64,000 bases of DNA from Okapia johnstoni (Eukaryota; Chordata; Mammalia; Artiodactyla; Giraffidae). Positions within the stretch are counted from its first letter, which is position 1. The number at the start of each line of letters is the position of its first letter. Location of the stretch: assembly GCA_024291935.2 (NCBI GenBank), contig CM044316.1:78260501-78324500 (forward strand). Reading direction: 5' to 3'. Position numbers and translations under genes: made by a program. The notes under the pieces were generated by a model, which saw only the letters and a list, made by a program, of their open reading frames with translations, had not been told where the DNA came from and searched no databases. Positions 47,723 to 57,759 of the stretch are shown here, piece after piece.

Positions 47723-50125
47723 TTTTTTTAATTAATTTATTTATTTTAGTTGGGGGCTAATTACTTTACAATATTGTAGTGGTTTTTGCCATACATTGAC
47801 ATGAATCAGCCATGGGTTTACATGTGTTCCCCATCCTGAACCCCCCTCCCACATCCCTCCCCATCCCATCCCTCTGGGTCATCCCATTGCCCCAGCCCTG
47901 AGCATTTGTCTCATGCATCGAACCTGGACTGGTGTTCTGTTTCACATATGATAATATACATGTTTCAATGCTATTCTCCCAGAACATCCCACCCTCACAT
48001 TCTCCCTCAGAGTCCATAAGACTGTTCTATGCATCTGTGTCTCTTTTTCTGTCTTGCGTATAGGGTTATTGTTACCATCTTTCAAATTCCATATATATGC
48101 ATTAGTATACTGTATTGGTGTTTTTCTTTCTGGCTTACTTCACTCTGTATGATGGGCTCCAGTTTCATCCATCTCAATAGAACTGATTCAAATGTATTCT
48201 TTTCAATGGCTGAGTAATATTCCATTGTGTATAGGTACCAAAGCTTCCTTATCCATTTGTCTGTGGATGGACATCTAGGTTGCTTTCATGTCCTGGCTAT
48301 TATAAACAGTGCTGCGATGAACACTGGGGTACATGTGTCTCTTTCAAGTCTGGTTTCCTCAGTGTGTATGCCCAGCAGTGGCATTGCTGGGTCATATGGC
48401 AGTTCTATTTCCAGTTTTTTGAGGAATCTCCACACTCTTCTCCATAGTGGCTGTACTAGTTTGCATTCCCGCCAACAGTGTAAGAGGGTTCCCTTTTCTC
48501 CACACCCTCTCCAGCATTTATTGCTTGTAGACTTTTGGATAGCAGCCATTCTGACTGGTGTGAAATGGTACCTCATTGTGATTTTGATTTGCATTTCTCT
48601 AATAATGAGTGATGTTGAGCATCTTTTCATGTGTTTGTTAGCCATCTGTATGTCTTCTTTGGAGAAATGTCTTTTTAGTTCTTTGTCCCATTTTTTGATA
48701 GGGTCATTTATTTTTCTGGAATTGAGCTGCAAGAGTTGCTTGTATATTTTTGAGATTAATTCTTTGTCTTTTGCTTCATTTGCTCTTATTTTCTCCCATT
48801 CTGAAGGCTGTCTTTTCACCTTGCTTATAGTTTCCTTTGTTGTGCAAAAGCTTTTAAGTTTAATTAGGTCCCATTTGTTTATTTTTGCTTTTATTTCCAA
48901 TATTCTGGGAGGTGGGTCGTAGAGGATCCTTCTGTGATTTATGTCGGAGAGTGTTGTGCCTACGTTTTCCTCTAGGAGTTTTATAGTTTCTGGTCTTACA
49001 TTTAGATCTTTAATCCATTTTGAGTTTATTTTTGTGTATGGTGTTAGAAAGTGTTCTAGTTTCATTCTTTTACAAGTGGTTGACCGGTTTTCCCAGCACC
49101 ACTTGTTAAAGAGATTGTCTTTTCTCCATTGTATATTCTTGCCTCCTTTGTCGAAAATAAGGTGTCCATAGGTGCATGGATTTATCTCTGGGCTTTCTAT
49201 TTTGTTCCATTGATCTATATTTCTGTCTTTGTGCCAGTACCATACTGTCTTGATGACTGTGGCTTTGTAGTAGAGCATGAAGTCAGACAAGTTGATTCCT
49301 CCAGTTCCATTCTTCTTTCTCAAGATAGCTTTGGCTATTTGAGGTTTTTTATATTTCCATACAAATTGTGAGATTATTTGCTCTAGTTCTGTGAAAAATA
49401 CCATTGGTAGCTTGATAGGCATTGCATTGAATCTATAGATTGCTTTGGGTAGTATACACATTTTCACTATATTAATTCTTCCAATCCATGAACACGGTAT
49501 ATTTCTCCATCTATTTGTGTCTTCTTTGATTTCTTTCATCAGTGTTTTATAGTTTTCTATATATAAGTCTTTTGTTTCGTTAGGTAGATATATTCTTAAG
49601 TATGTTATTCTTTTCATTGCAATGGTGAATGGTATTGTTTCCTTAATTTCTCTTTCTGTTTTCTCATTGTTAGTGTATAGGAATGCAAGGGATTTCTGTG
49701 TGTTAATTTTATATCTTGCAACTTTACTATATTCATTGATTAGCTCTAGTAATTTTCTGGTAGAATCTTTAGGGTTTTCTATGTAGGATTTTCTAGTGTA
49801 GTTTTACTCCTTCTTTTCCTATCTGGATTCCTTTTATTTATTTTTCTGCTCTGATTGCTGTGCCAAAACTTCCAAAACTATGTTGGATAGTGTGGGAGTT
49901 TCCTGACGGCCTCATAGAATGAGTTTGGAAGTTTACCTTATGCAATTTTCTGGAAGAGTTTGAGTAAGATAGGTGTTAGCCCTTCTCTAAATTTTTGGTA
50001 GAATTCAGCTGTGAAGCCTTCTGGTCCTGGGCTTTTGTTTGCTGGAAGATTTCTGATTACAGTTTCGATTTCCGTGCTTGTGATGGGTCTGTTAAGATCT
50101 TCTATTTCTTCCTGGTTCAGTTTTG
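47723..50125 (-). mobile_element. L1 LINE (younger bovid type), 5'-truncated, with TSD and internal deletions
   Basis: Minus-strand L1 of about 2.4 kb with a poly(A) tail read as T9 from 47721. Flanking repeats gaagagaaaatttt (47711-47724) and gaagagaacatttt (50126-50139) differ by one base and form the TSD; the tail makes its left edge ambiguous by a few bases. The 3' UTR block (gtggtttttgccatacattg, catgaatcagccatgggttt) is of the younger ruminant L1 type. The right end starts in ORF2 just before the reverse transcriptase ([32 protein letters not shown], frame 49938-50249). Two internal losses are seen: about 0.5 kb missing near 49887-49912, and a short replacement at about 49785-49802 where the catalytic FADD codons should lie. 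Confidence 0.96.
48286..49617 (-). pseudogene. L1 ORF2 C-terminal region, partial open frame
   Basis: A 443-codon frame encoding the part of L1 ORF2 protein downstream of the reverse-transcriptase core. Residues 37-53 read [17 protein letters not shown], a conserved ORF2 block. A Cys-rich zinc-knuckle-like motif is complete at residues 368-385 (C-x3-C-x7-H-x4-C, in [18 protein letters not shown]). L1 ORF2p normally has an N-terminal endonuclease, a reverse transcriptase with FADD, and this C-terminal domain that helps bind RNA; here endonuclease and catalytic core are absent. The frame runs without a stop for 1.3 kb, which points to a fairly recent insertion. Its last residues end before the usual ORF2 C-terminus. 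The plus-strand frames 48029-48922 and 48941-49371 are antisense shadows. No function as a protein is expected. Confidence 0.9.
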
Positions 50126-50139
50126 GAAGAGAACATTTT

Positions 50140-50394
50140 AAGTCAAAGCAACAAAACAAACCAAACCGAATACCCTTCCCCCCATAAAAAGCTGTCTTCT
50201 GAGTAGGTGATTTTGATTGGAGTAGGTGGTAATTTGGAAAATGATGCATCTCTCAATTTAATTCAGATTAAAACAACATTGTGATCTTTATTAGAAAAAA
50301 AAAAGATGTGATGGCCCTCAGAAAGTAAAGAGTGTCCTGGTTATAGTTCAGATGTCTTAGCATGTCATGGAGCAGTAAGAGTGAGGTCGACTAG
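50140..50394. other. Unassigned DNA
   Basis: Short stretch with no recognised feature. Confidence 0.4.
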
Positions 50395-50635
50395 CCCAGT
50401 GATAAAGTATGAGGCTGTGAAATTGTAACGATCATTTGATGCTGTGTGATCATGGCTAAGTTATGTAACTTAAGATCAGTATTTTTTAACATTAACTATT
50501 AATATTTACTTCATTATTTTTTCATTGGTGAGGATTAAGTGGATTAACTGAATGAATGAATATTTGTTTAAAACACTTAAAACAATGTTGTTCATAGTAA
50601 ATGTGGAATAAGTGTTAGCTATTATCATTATTGTT
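50395..50635 (+). mobile_element. MIR SINE remnant
   Basis: Eroded MIR order in forward orientation: gtgataaagtatgaggctgt, tgtgatcatggctaagttat, gtgaggattaagtggattaa and cacttaaaacaatgttgttc followed by gtaaatgtggaataagtgtt. These match the MIR 3' half (ggattaaatgagttaatac, cttagaacagtgcctggcac, agtaagcgctcaataaatgtt). Confidence 0.65.
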
Positions 50636-51339
50636 ACTCTTATGTAGAAGACAGTAAACTACACTGTAAGTTAGAAGACCTGATTCTAATGCATCTTTTT
50701 AGCTTACTTCTTCCACAAACCATTTAACATCCTTGAGCCGTGAATACACTAGTTATGAAACTAAGGGGCTGGATAATATTATGTAGGTTCTTTCATGTTC
50801 TAAAATTTTTGACACATGCAAGTTTGAGTTTTTACAGTGTTGGCTTTGAGCAAAAATTAAAATATATGTAGTATGCTTCTAGAATCTCCATCTTCTATTA
50901 ATATTTACTTTTTGTAGTTTCCTGCTCTCAAAAGTGTACTTTGTGCCATCAGGAGAATATTTGTGTAAGTAGTATCTAAAGATGTTTTGAAAGCATTTGG
51001 GGTGTATTACAGATTTGTTTTGCTTATAAGAAGGATTCCCTGGCAATGGCAATAAAGTGTCAGTGTTAAATTCCACCTTAAATATAAACTTTCAATATAT
51101 TCAGTGTAATACTGTGGTAATAAATGACTTGCTAATATCAATAGCTTTTAACAATGATTTATTTCTTATTCACGTTGACATGACAGCTGCTGCTATTTAT
51201 GGTAATCTGAAATTAGTGAGAGTTAGCTGCATCTCTGCTAGTCATGTCTTCTCATTCTAGCATCCAGGATGAAGAAACTGCCCTTATATGAAGCATTATA
51301 TGTTTTCTAGGCAAGGGGAAGAGCAAGAGAGTTGGCAGG
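50636..51339. other. Unassigned AT-rich DNA
   Basis: No gene recognised; frames 50879-51076 and 51057-51260 have no domain. Confidence 0.45.
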
Positions 51340-51468
51340 CAAGCATATAAGTGAGAGAATTTAATATTTGTCTTTCTCTGACTTTACTTAGTATGATAAT
51401 CTCTAGGTCCATCCATATTGCCGCAAATGTCATCATTTTATTCCTTTTTATGGCTGAGTAATGTTCCA

Positions 51469-51550
51469 GTGTGTGTGTATGTGTGTGTGTATACAAACCA
51501 TGTATATGTATATGTATATATATATATACACACACATACAATACACACAC
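51469..51550. repeat. Alternating TG-TA-CA tract
   Basis: About 80 bp of mostly alternating purine-pyrimidine DNA: TG runs, then TA-rich sequence, then CA runs, so the two ends are complementary to each other. The frames 51296-51719 translate parts of it and are not genes. Confidence 0.9.
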
Positions 51551-52894
51551 CGCTTTTCTTAAACCAATAGTCTTTGATGGGCACTTGGGTTGTTTCCATG
51601 TCTTGGCTATTGTAAATAGTGCTGCTATGAATATTGGAATGCATGTATCTTTTAAAATTTTTTTAGAGTTTCATTTCTTCCAGATCCATGGCCAGGAGTG
51701 GGGTTGCTGGGTCACATGATAGCTCTATTTTTAGTATTTAAAGGAATATCCATGTTTTCCATAGTGGCTGCATCATTTTACATCCCCACTGGAAATGTAT
51801 CAGGGTCCTGTTTCTTCACACCCTTTACAGCACTTATTGTTTGAACACATGTTGATGATAGCCATTCTGACTGGTGTGAGGAGATAATTCATTGTGGTTT
51901 TGATTTCCATTTCTCTAATAATTAATGATGCCGAGCATCTTTTCATGTGCCTTTTAGCCATATATATGTCTTCTTTCAAGAGATATTTTTTTATTTAGGT
52001 CTTATGATCATTTTTTGATTGGGTTTCATGTTTTGGGCTTATATTTTATATTGACTTCTGCAAGCTTCTATATTTTGGTAATTAACCCCTTGTTGGTTGC
52101 ATCGTTTGCAAATATTTTCTCCTAGTCCATAGACTGCCTTTTCTTCTTGTTTATAGTTTCCTTGGCTGTGCAAAAGCTTACAAGGTTGATTTGGTCCTAT
52201 TTGTTATATTTCTGTTTATTTCTTTGCCTTGGGAGATTGATCTAAAAAAAATTGATATTATTTATGTCTGAGAATGTTTTGCTTTTGTTCCCTTCTAGGA
52301 GTTTGATGGTGTCATGTCTTATATTTAAGTCTTTAAGCCATTTTGAGTTCATTTTTATATGTGGTGTGAGGGAGTGTTCCAATTTCACTGATTTATATGT
52401 AGCTGTTTAGCTTTTCTAGCTCCACTTGTTGGAAAGAGTCTTTTCTTCATTGTGTATTCTTGCTTCCTTTCTAGTAGATTAATTGACCATAGATGTGTGG
52501 ATTTATTTTTGGATTCTCTGTTCCACTGATCCATATGTAGGTTTTTGTGCCAGTATCATGCTGTTTTGATTACTGTGGCTTCGTAGTATTTTCCAGAGGC
52601 TGAAAATGTTATAAATCCACCTTTGATCTTTTTCCTCAGGATTGCCTTGGAAATTCTGTGTCTTTGTTGGTCCCATAAACATTTTGTGATTATTTGTTCT
52701 TGTTCTGTAAAAATGTCATGGGTATTTTGATAGAGATCATATTAAGTCTGTAAATTGCTTTGAGTAGTATGGCTATTTTAACAATATCAATTCTTCCAGT
52801 CCAAGAGCAGAGGATATTTTCAATTTATTTGTATCATCCTTCAAATTGTTTTATCAGTGTTTTATAGTTTAAACCTCCTTGGCTGAGTTTGCAT

Positions 52895-53110
52895 GCTTCC
52901 CAGGTGGCTCAGTGGGTAAAGAATCCACCTGCAATGCAGGAGATGTAGGAGACAGAGGTTAGATCCCAAGGTTGGGAAGATCCCCTGAGGAGGGCATGGC
53001 AATCCACTCCAGTAATTTTGCCTGGAGAATCCCATAGATAGAGGATCCTGGTGGGCTATAGGCCATAGGGTTACAGAGAGTCGGATATGACCAAAGCGAC
53101 TCAGCATGCA
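52895..53110 (+). mobile_element. Bov-tA SINE, first of an inverted pair
   Basis: Forward SINE with head gcttcccaggtggctcagtg and tail gactcagcatgcatgcac, inserted in the older L1. It is immediately followed by a second SINE in opposite orientation. No clear TSD; gcatgc occurs at both ends but is also part of the usual tail. Confidence 0.93.
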
Positions 53111-53331
53111 TGCACATGCTTAGTGATCAATCATGTCCAACACTTTTGTGATCCTATGGACTGTAGCCCACCAGTTTCCTCTATCCATGAAATTTTCCTG
53201 GCAAAAATACAGGGGTGGGTTGCCATTTCCTCTTCCAGGGGGTCTTCCTGACCCAGGGATTGAACCCACATATCTTGCATTTCCTGCATTGGCAAGTGGA
53301 TTCTTTACCACTGTGCCAGCTGGGAAGCTCC
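53111..53331 (-). mobile_element. Bov-tA SINE, second of an inverted pair
   Basis: Reverse SINE with tail cacatgcttagtgatcaatc and head gtgccagctgggaagctc. It lies tail to tail with the SINE at 52895-53110 with no spacer. It is followed by a TA-rich run (53334-53359) and then the host L1 resumes. Confidence 0.93.
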
Positions 53332-54706
53332 TAGATATATATATATATTTATATATATCCTATTGTTTTCTTACTTTCTCTTTCCAATATTTCACTGATA
53401 GTATAAAAAATGCAACATATTTTCTTTATATTAATCTTGTATCCTGCTACTTTGCTGAATTCATTTATTAGTTCTAATAGATTTGTGTGACACCTTTAGG
53501 GTTTCCTATTTAGGGTATCATGTCATCTGCAACAGTGATAGTTTTACCTCTTTCCTTCCAATTTGGATACCTTTTCTTATCTGATTTCTGTGGCTAGGAC
53601 ATCCAATAGTATGTTGAATAGAAGTGGTAAGAGTGGGCATCTATAGTCTTGTTCCTGAGTTTAAGGGGAAGATTTTCAACTTTTCACTGTTGAATATTAT
53701 ATTGGCTGTGGGTTTGGAAAAAATTGGCTTTTATTCTGAAATATGTTCCCTCTATAGCCACTTTGGTGAGAGTTATTTATCATGAGAGAATGTTGAATTT
53801 TATCAAATGCTTTTTCTGAGTCTATTGAGATGAGCATGTGTTTTTTTTGTCTTTCCTTTTGTTATTGTGGTGTGTCACACTGATTTGCATATATTAAAAC
53901 ATCCTTGCAACCCTGGAATGAATCTAACTTGATCATGGTATATGAGCTTTTATATATTTTTGGATTTGCTTTGCTAATATTCTGTTGAATATTTTTACAT
54001 CTATAACCATCAAAGATATTGCCATGTAAGTTACTTTTTTGTAGTGTCTTCTTCTGGTATTGGTATCAGAGTGATGGTGGCTTCCATAGAAAGAATTTGG
54101 GAGTGTTCCTTCCTCTTCAATCTTTTGGAATTGTTTGAGAAGAATAGCTGTAAGTTCTTCTTTGTAGGTTTAGTAGAATTTCATAGTGAAGCTGTCTGGT
54201 TCTGAACTTTTGTTTGTAAGGAGTTCTTGTTGTTGCATTTTGTCTTTTAAATTACAAATTGATTCCATTTGACTTCCAGTGATCAGTCAATTCAAATTAT
54301 CTGTTTCTTCTTGACTTAATTTTGGCAGGCTGTATGTTTCTAGAAACTTGTCTCTTTCTTCTAGATTGTCCAGTTTGTTGGCATATAACTAACTGTCCAT
54401 AGTTTTCTCTTGTGACTTTTTTATATTTCTTGTGATATTAGTTGTTATATTTCCCTTTCATTTCTTATTTTATTTGGGTCCTCTCTTTTTTCTTCTTGGT
54501 GAGCCTGGCTAGAGATGTGTCAATTTTATGATCTTCTTTATGAACTCAGAGTTTAATAGACATGTGAGGTCTGTTTCATTATTTTACTTTCAGGGGATTT
54601 CTCTTGTTCTTTAGTTGCAAGTCTTTCCTCTACTTTTTTCATTTTATTATTTCCTTGATCTCTCTGAATTTAGGAGAAACATTTACCTATTGTGGTCTTT
54701 AAAAAT

Positions 54707-55098
54707 TTTTTATCTTATTGAAGTATACGTGATTTACAATGTTAATTTCTGCTGTACAGCAAAATGATTGTTATACACATATATATGCATTTTTTCATAT
54801 TCATTCCCATTATGGTTTGTCACAGGATATTGACTATAGTTTCCTGTGCTATATACAGTAGGACTTTGTAGTTTAGCCATTCTATATATAATAGTTTGCA
54901 TCTGCTAATCTGTAACTCCTCACCCATCCCTCCCCCAACTCCAACCCCCTTGCCAACCACAAGTCTATTCTCTGTATGGATTTGTTTGTTATCATATTTT
55001 AGTTCACATATAAGTGATATCATATGGTATTAATATTTGTCTTTCTCTGACTTACTTCACTTAATATGATAATCTGTAGGTCCATCCATCTACTGTGC
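54707..55098 (-). mobile_element. L1 3' end (part of an ORF-less L1)
   Basis: Minus-strand L1 3' UTR plus the last codons of ORF2: gatttacaatgttaatttct, gctgtacagcaaaatgattg, agtttgcatctgctaatctg, caaccacaagtctattctct, aagtgatatcatatggtatt and aatctgtaggtccatccat. The coding remnant on the minus strand reads WMDLQIIILSEVS. At about 55098 the L1 match stops and an L1 5' UTR in the same orientation begins. Confidence 0.88.
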
Positions 55099-56395
55099 TC
55101 TTGAAGAGGTTTTTTAATGTGGGAGTATCCCTGTGTAGACTCTGTGAGTCCAGTATTTTTGATGTGGGGGCTGTTTTCAGTATGCGTGCACATCAGGTCT
55201 ATCCTTAGAATGTGCTGCCCATCATCCTCCTTGATAGGGGGTATGGTTGGTGTTCCAGTATCCAGGGACTGCACTGGATGTGGGGCCAGGTCTCCTCTTT
55301 GGTCAATACAGCCCTGGCAGGGGCAAGGTCTACTCCCCTAGTGGTTGGAGTAGAAGCCCTGATGGTTGGGTTCAGTAAGTCTCTATTGTCCTTGAGTGCA
55401 TGCCCTGTCCCAAAGGAGGTGACTGCTGAAATAAATGAGGCCTGTGTGGTCAATCAATGTGTCATCTATGCAAGCTTCCACAGTTCTATCCAATAACAGC
55501 CCAAGGACTCGTACCTTTCTTTGTTGTGTTCATCCCAGACCTAGTGCAAGGCTGTGGTGTGGAATGGGTTAGGGGTAGAGTTGTTGTTGTGGCTGTATGA
55601 ATCAGGGGGCTGTGCTGCAGCCTGGGACCTGGGTTGTCACCTGTTGGAGGCCTCTCCCAGGTCTTGTTCAGCACATTCCATCTCCAAGCTGTGGTTTGGG
55701 GTGGGTGGCGTGTTCCTGCAGGGAAATGAACCACAGTGTACTCCTCCCCAGGTGTGTCCACCTGACATGTGCGTTACTGTGGTGCCATCTGATACGCACA
55801 CTGATCAAGTCCACTGTGGCCTGACCCACCCCTGCTGGGTGCATGCTGATAGTGAGCTCTGAGTTTTGGTCAGGACTACACCCCAGGCCTTTAGGGCTGT
55901 TTCTGCACAGCTAGACTAAGTTCTATCCCAGGGTCCATCCTCTGAGATTTAGTGCCGCACCACTGCAGCCCTTCCTGGTGAGCATTTTGGGCTTGGAAGT
56001 ACAGAGATATGGCAGCCATCAGCACCAATCTCACGCCACCCTGATTGCTAGTAGGCTAGTACATGCACACGCCTTGTAAGCAGAGTCCAGACCCCTCCAG
56101 CTCCTCTGTCTGTCCCAGGGAACCTCTCAGCATGCAAGAGGGGCTCCCCAAGCAAGAGTCTACTGTATGACTTTCCTCTCCTTCCTAGATCCCTCCCAGA
56201 GCAACTGGTCCTCTCCTACCTGGTAGCGCGTATATTTTTCTTGCAGCTTTGGTTGTATGAGGTAGCTTCCTCTGGTTTCCAGTTGGTTTTCTGTGGGAAT
56301 TATTCACATGTAGTTGTATTTTTTATTTGTTTGTTGAGGTAGGTGAGTTCCAGGTCCTCCTACCTCACTGTCTCCACCCTCCCTTCTAGTTCTAA
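55099..56395 (-). mobile_element. L1 5' UTR joined directly to the L1 3' end
   Basis: GC-rich block of about 1.3 kb in minus orientation. Its right end (ggtgagttccaggtcctcct followed by acctcactgtctccac) is a degraded complement of the L1 start gtggcggagtaggaggacct, and the upstream text (gttttctgtgggaattattc, acatgtagttgtatttttta) also fits an L1 5' UTR. The 11-bp repeats tctttaaaaat (54696-54706) and tctttaaacat (56396-56406), one mismatch, enclose this block together with the L1 3' end at 54707-55098, so both seem to have arrived in one insertion. ORF1 and nearly all of ORF2 are absent. The overlapping open frames at 55020-55862 on both strands are chance frames in UTR sequence. Confidence 0.72.
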
Positions 56396-56406
56396 TCTTT
56401 AAACAT

Positions 56407-57759
56407 ACTGATAAGAAGGCAAATCTTTGTCACTTTCAATTAGAAAAGTCTTCTTAAGTCTTTTGTTCACATACAGTTTGATTTTGCAGGCTTAGTTAAT
56501 AAATCCTGCTCATATGTTGAATTTGCTAATGTTGTTTTCCTCGAAAAGTAAATAAACTAATTTGTAATATAATAGGTCATGAAATTATCTTTAGTGATAT
56601 GGCAAAATATGACTCAGCTATCCAGTCCTCATAAAGAAGGAAGATAAAGTGAATAATACCAAAATAGAATAAAAAATCAGAGAGGTAAAATATAAATACT
56701 TTGCAAAAATTTGATGAATAGACCTAACACAGAGTTTTGAAGAAATAGCTTATCAATCTGTCAAAATAATAATTTTTCTTAAATACTATAAACATGAATG
56801 CCTGCTGAGTTAAGAACACTAAGATAAAACTAGATAAAATAGTGAATATATTTGGATCTTCCCAAGTAAAACAATTGTCATATTGACAATGGGGAATCTT
56901 CTGTACATTGGATTCCACATTGCTGTATTACTGGTTTGCCTCTACTACCACACGAAATAAGTTTTAAACCTTGTGGTGCCTAGAAAATTGCCTTTCTTAA
57001 AGTACCTGTTCTATAAATATTTGTTGTATCAATGACTGAGTTGGAACCAGGTATGATTTATACTCTTATAAATGTCTTATACTAAAAGATCTTACATTAA
57101 AATGAAGAGAAAACGATCACAGTTTAAATAGAAATCCAATATGGCATAACTTTTTACACAAATTATGGTTGTTATATTTTATTGTTTTTAACATGATTAT
57201 AAAGTTTATTTCTTATTTTTGATAAGACATAGTAAGCGCAGTTTATAGTCTATACTCTGTCACTGAATGCATAAAATTTGGGCAGAATACATCGAGCAGG
57301 TGGTCAGGACAATGAGGAGTTAGAAGACCAGTTGAAGAAAAACCAGAATATGATGCACAACCAAGCTAACAGTAAATTTACCTTTTTATTCCCCTCCAAT
57401 AATCCAAGATTTGGACTCAGCTTATCATGAAATTTGTAAGTAGGCATAAGCACAGAGTAGGATCTAAAAAAAAACTCTTTTAAGTTCAGGCTTGAGGGAT
57501 AGGAAAGGTATATCCTCTAAGCAGTAGTACCACAGTGTGGAGCCTACAACCCTTTCACTCTGTAGGAGGATAACTTTCCTCTCCTGTCATAGAATCTGTG
57601 GTTCCATGGAGGTTGGGCAAGTCTGTTTATTTTCCCTCTCTTTGTTCTCCTTTTCCTTATCCCTGGATGAGAATGCAGTAATTTAAAGTGAATAGCAGAA
57701 AAGATAACTAAATCCCCAGTATTTTCGACAGAAAGTACTGGGGATATCAATAGAGAGGG
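56407..57759. other. Unassigned AT-rich DNA
   Basis: No gene or repeat recognised. Minus frames 56724-56918 and 57544-57780 have no identifiable domain. Confidence 0.45.

Larger units (their letters stand above)
51340..54695 (-). mobile_element. L1 LINE (older subfamily), ORF2 region, interrupted by two SINEs
   Basis: Minus-strand L1 running from inside the 3' UTR (left, about 51340) back through the ORF2 C-terminus and reverse-transcriptase region to about 54600-54695. Recognisable segments include gatgggcacttgggttgttt, cagccattctgactggtgtg in the form tagccattctgactggtgtg, aattaaccccttgttggttg, gcacgtcatctgcaa-like tcatgtcatctgcaacagtg near 53519-53537 (the complement of the FADD region), and gtcctctcttttttcttctt. 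It is heavily decayed with many stops. It lacks the final 3' UTR and poly(A). A TG/TA/CA alternating stretch lies at 51469-51550. Bov-tA insertions occupy 52895-53331. Confidence 0.9.

Noticed and set aside
48227..48922. 231-codon plus-strand open frame with hydrophobic stretches resembling membrane segments
   Set aside because: It is exactly antisense to the L1 ORF2 frame at 48286-49617. Antisense L1 frames commonly look hydrophobic because the coding strand is A-rich.
55020..55862. Cluster of overlapping open frames on both strands, one proline/threonine-rich and one tryptophan/cysteine-rich
   Set aside because: All lie in the L1 5' UTR and 3' end composite. Several frames open at once indicate composition, not coding.
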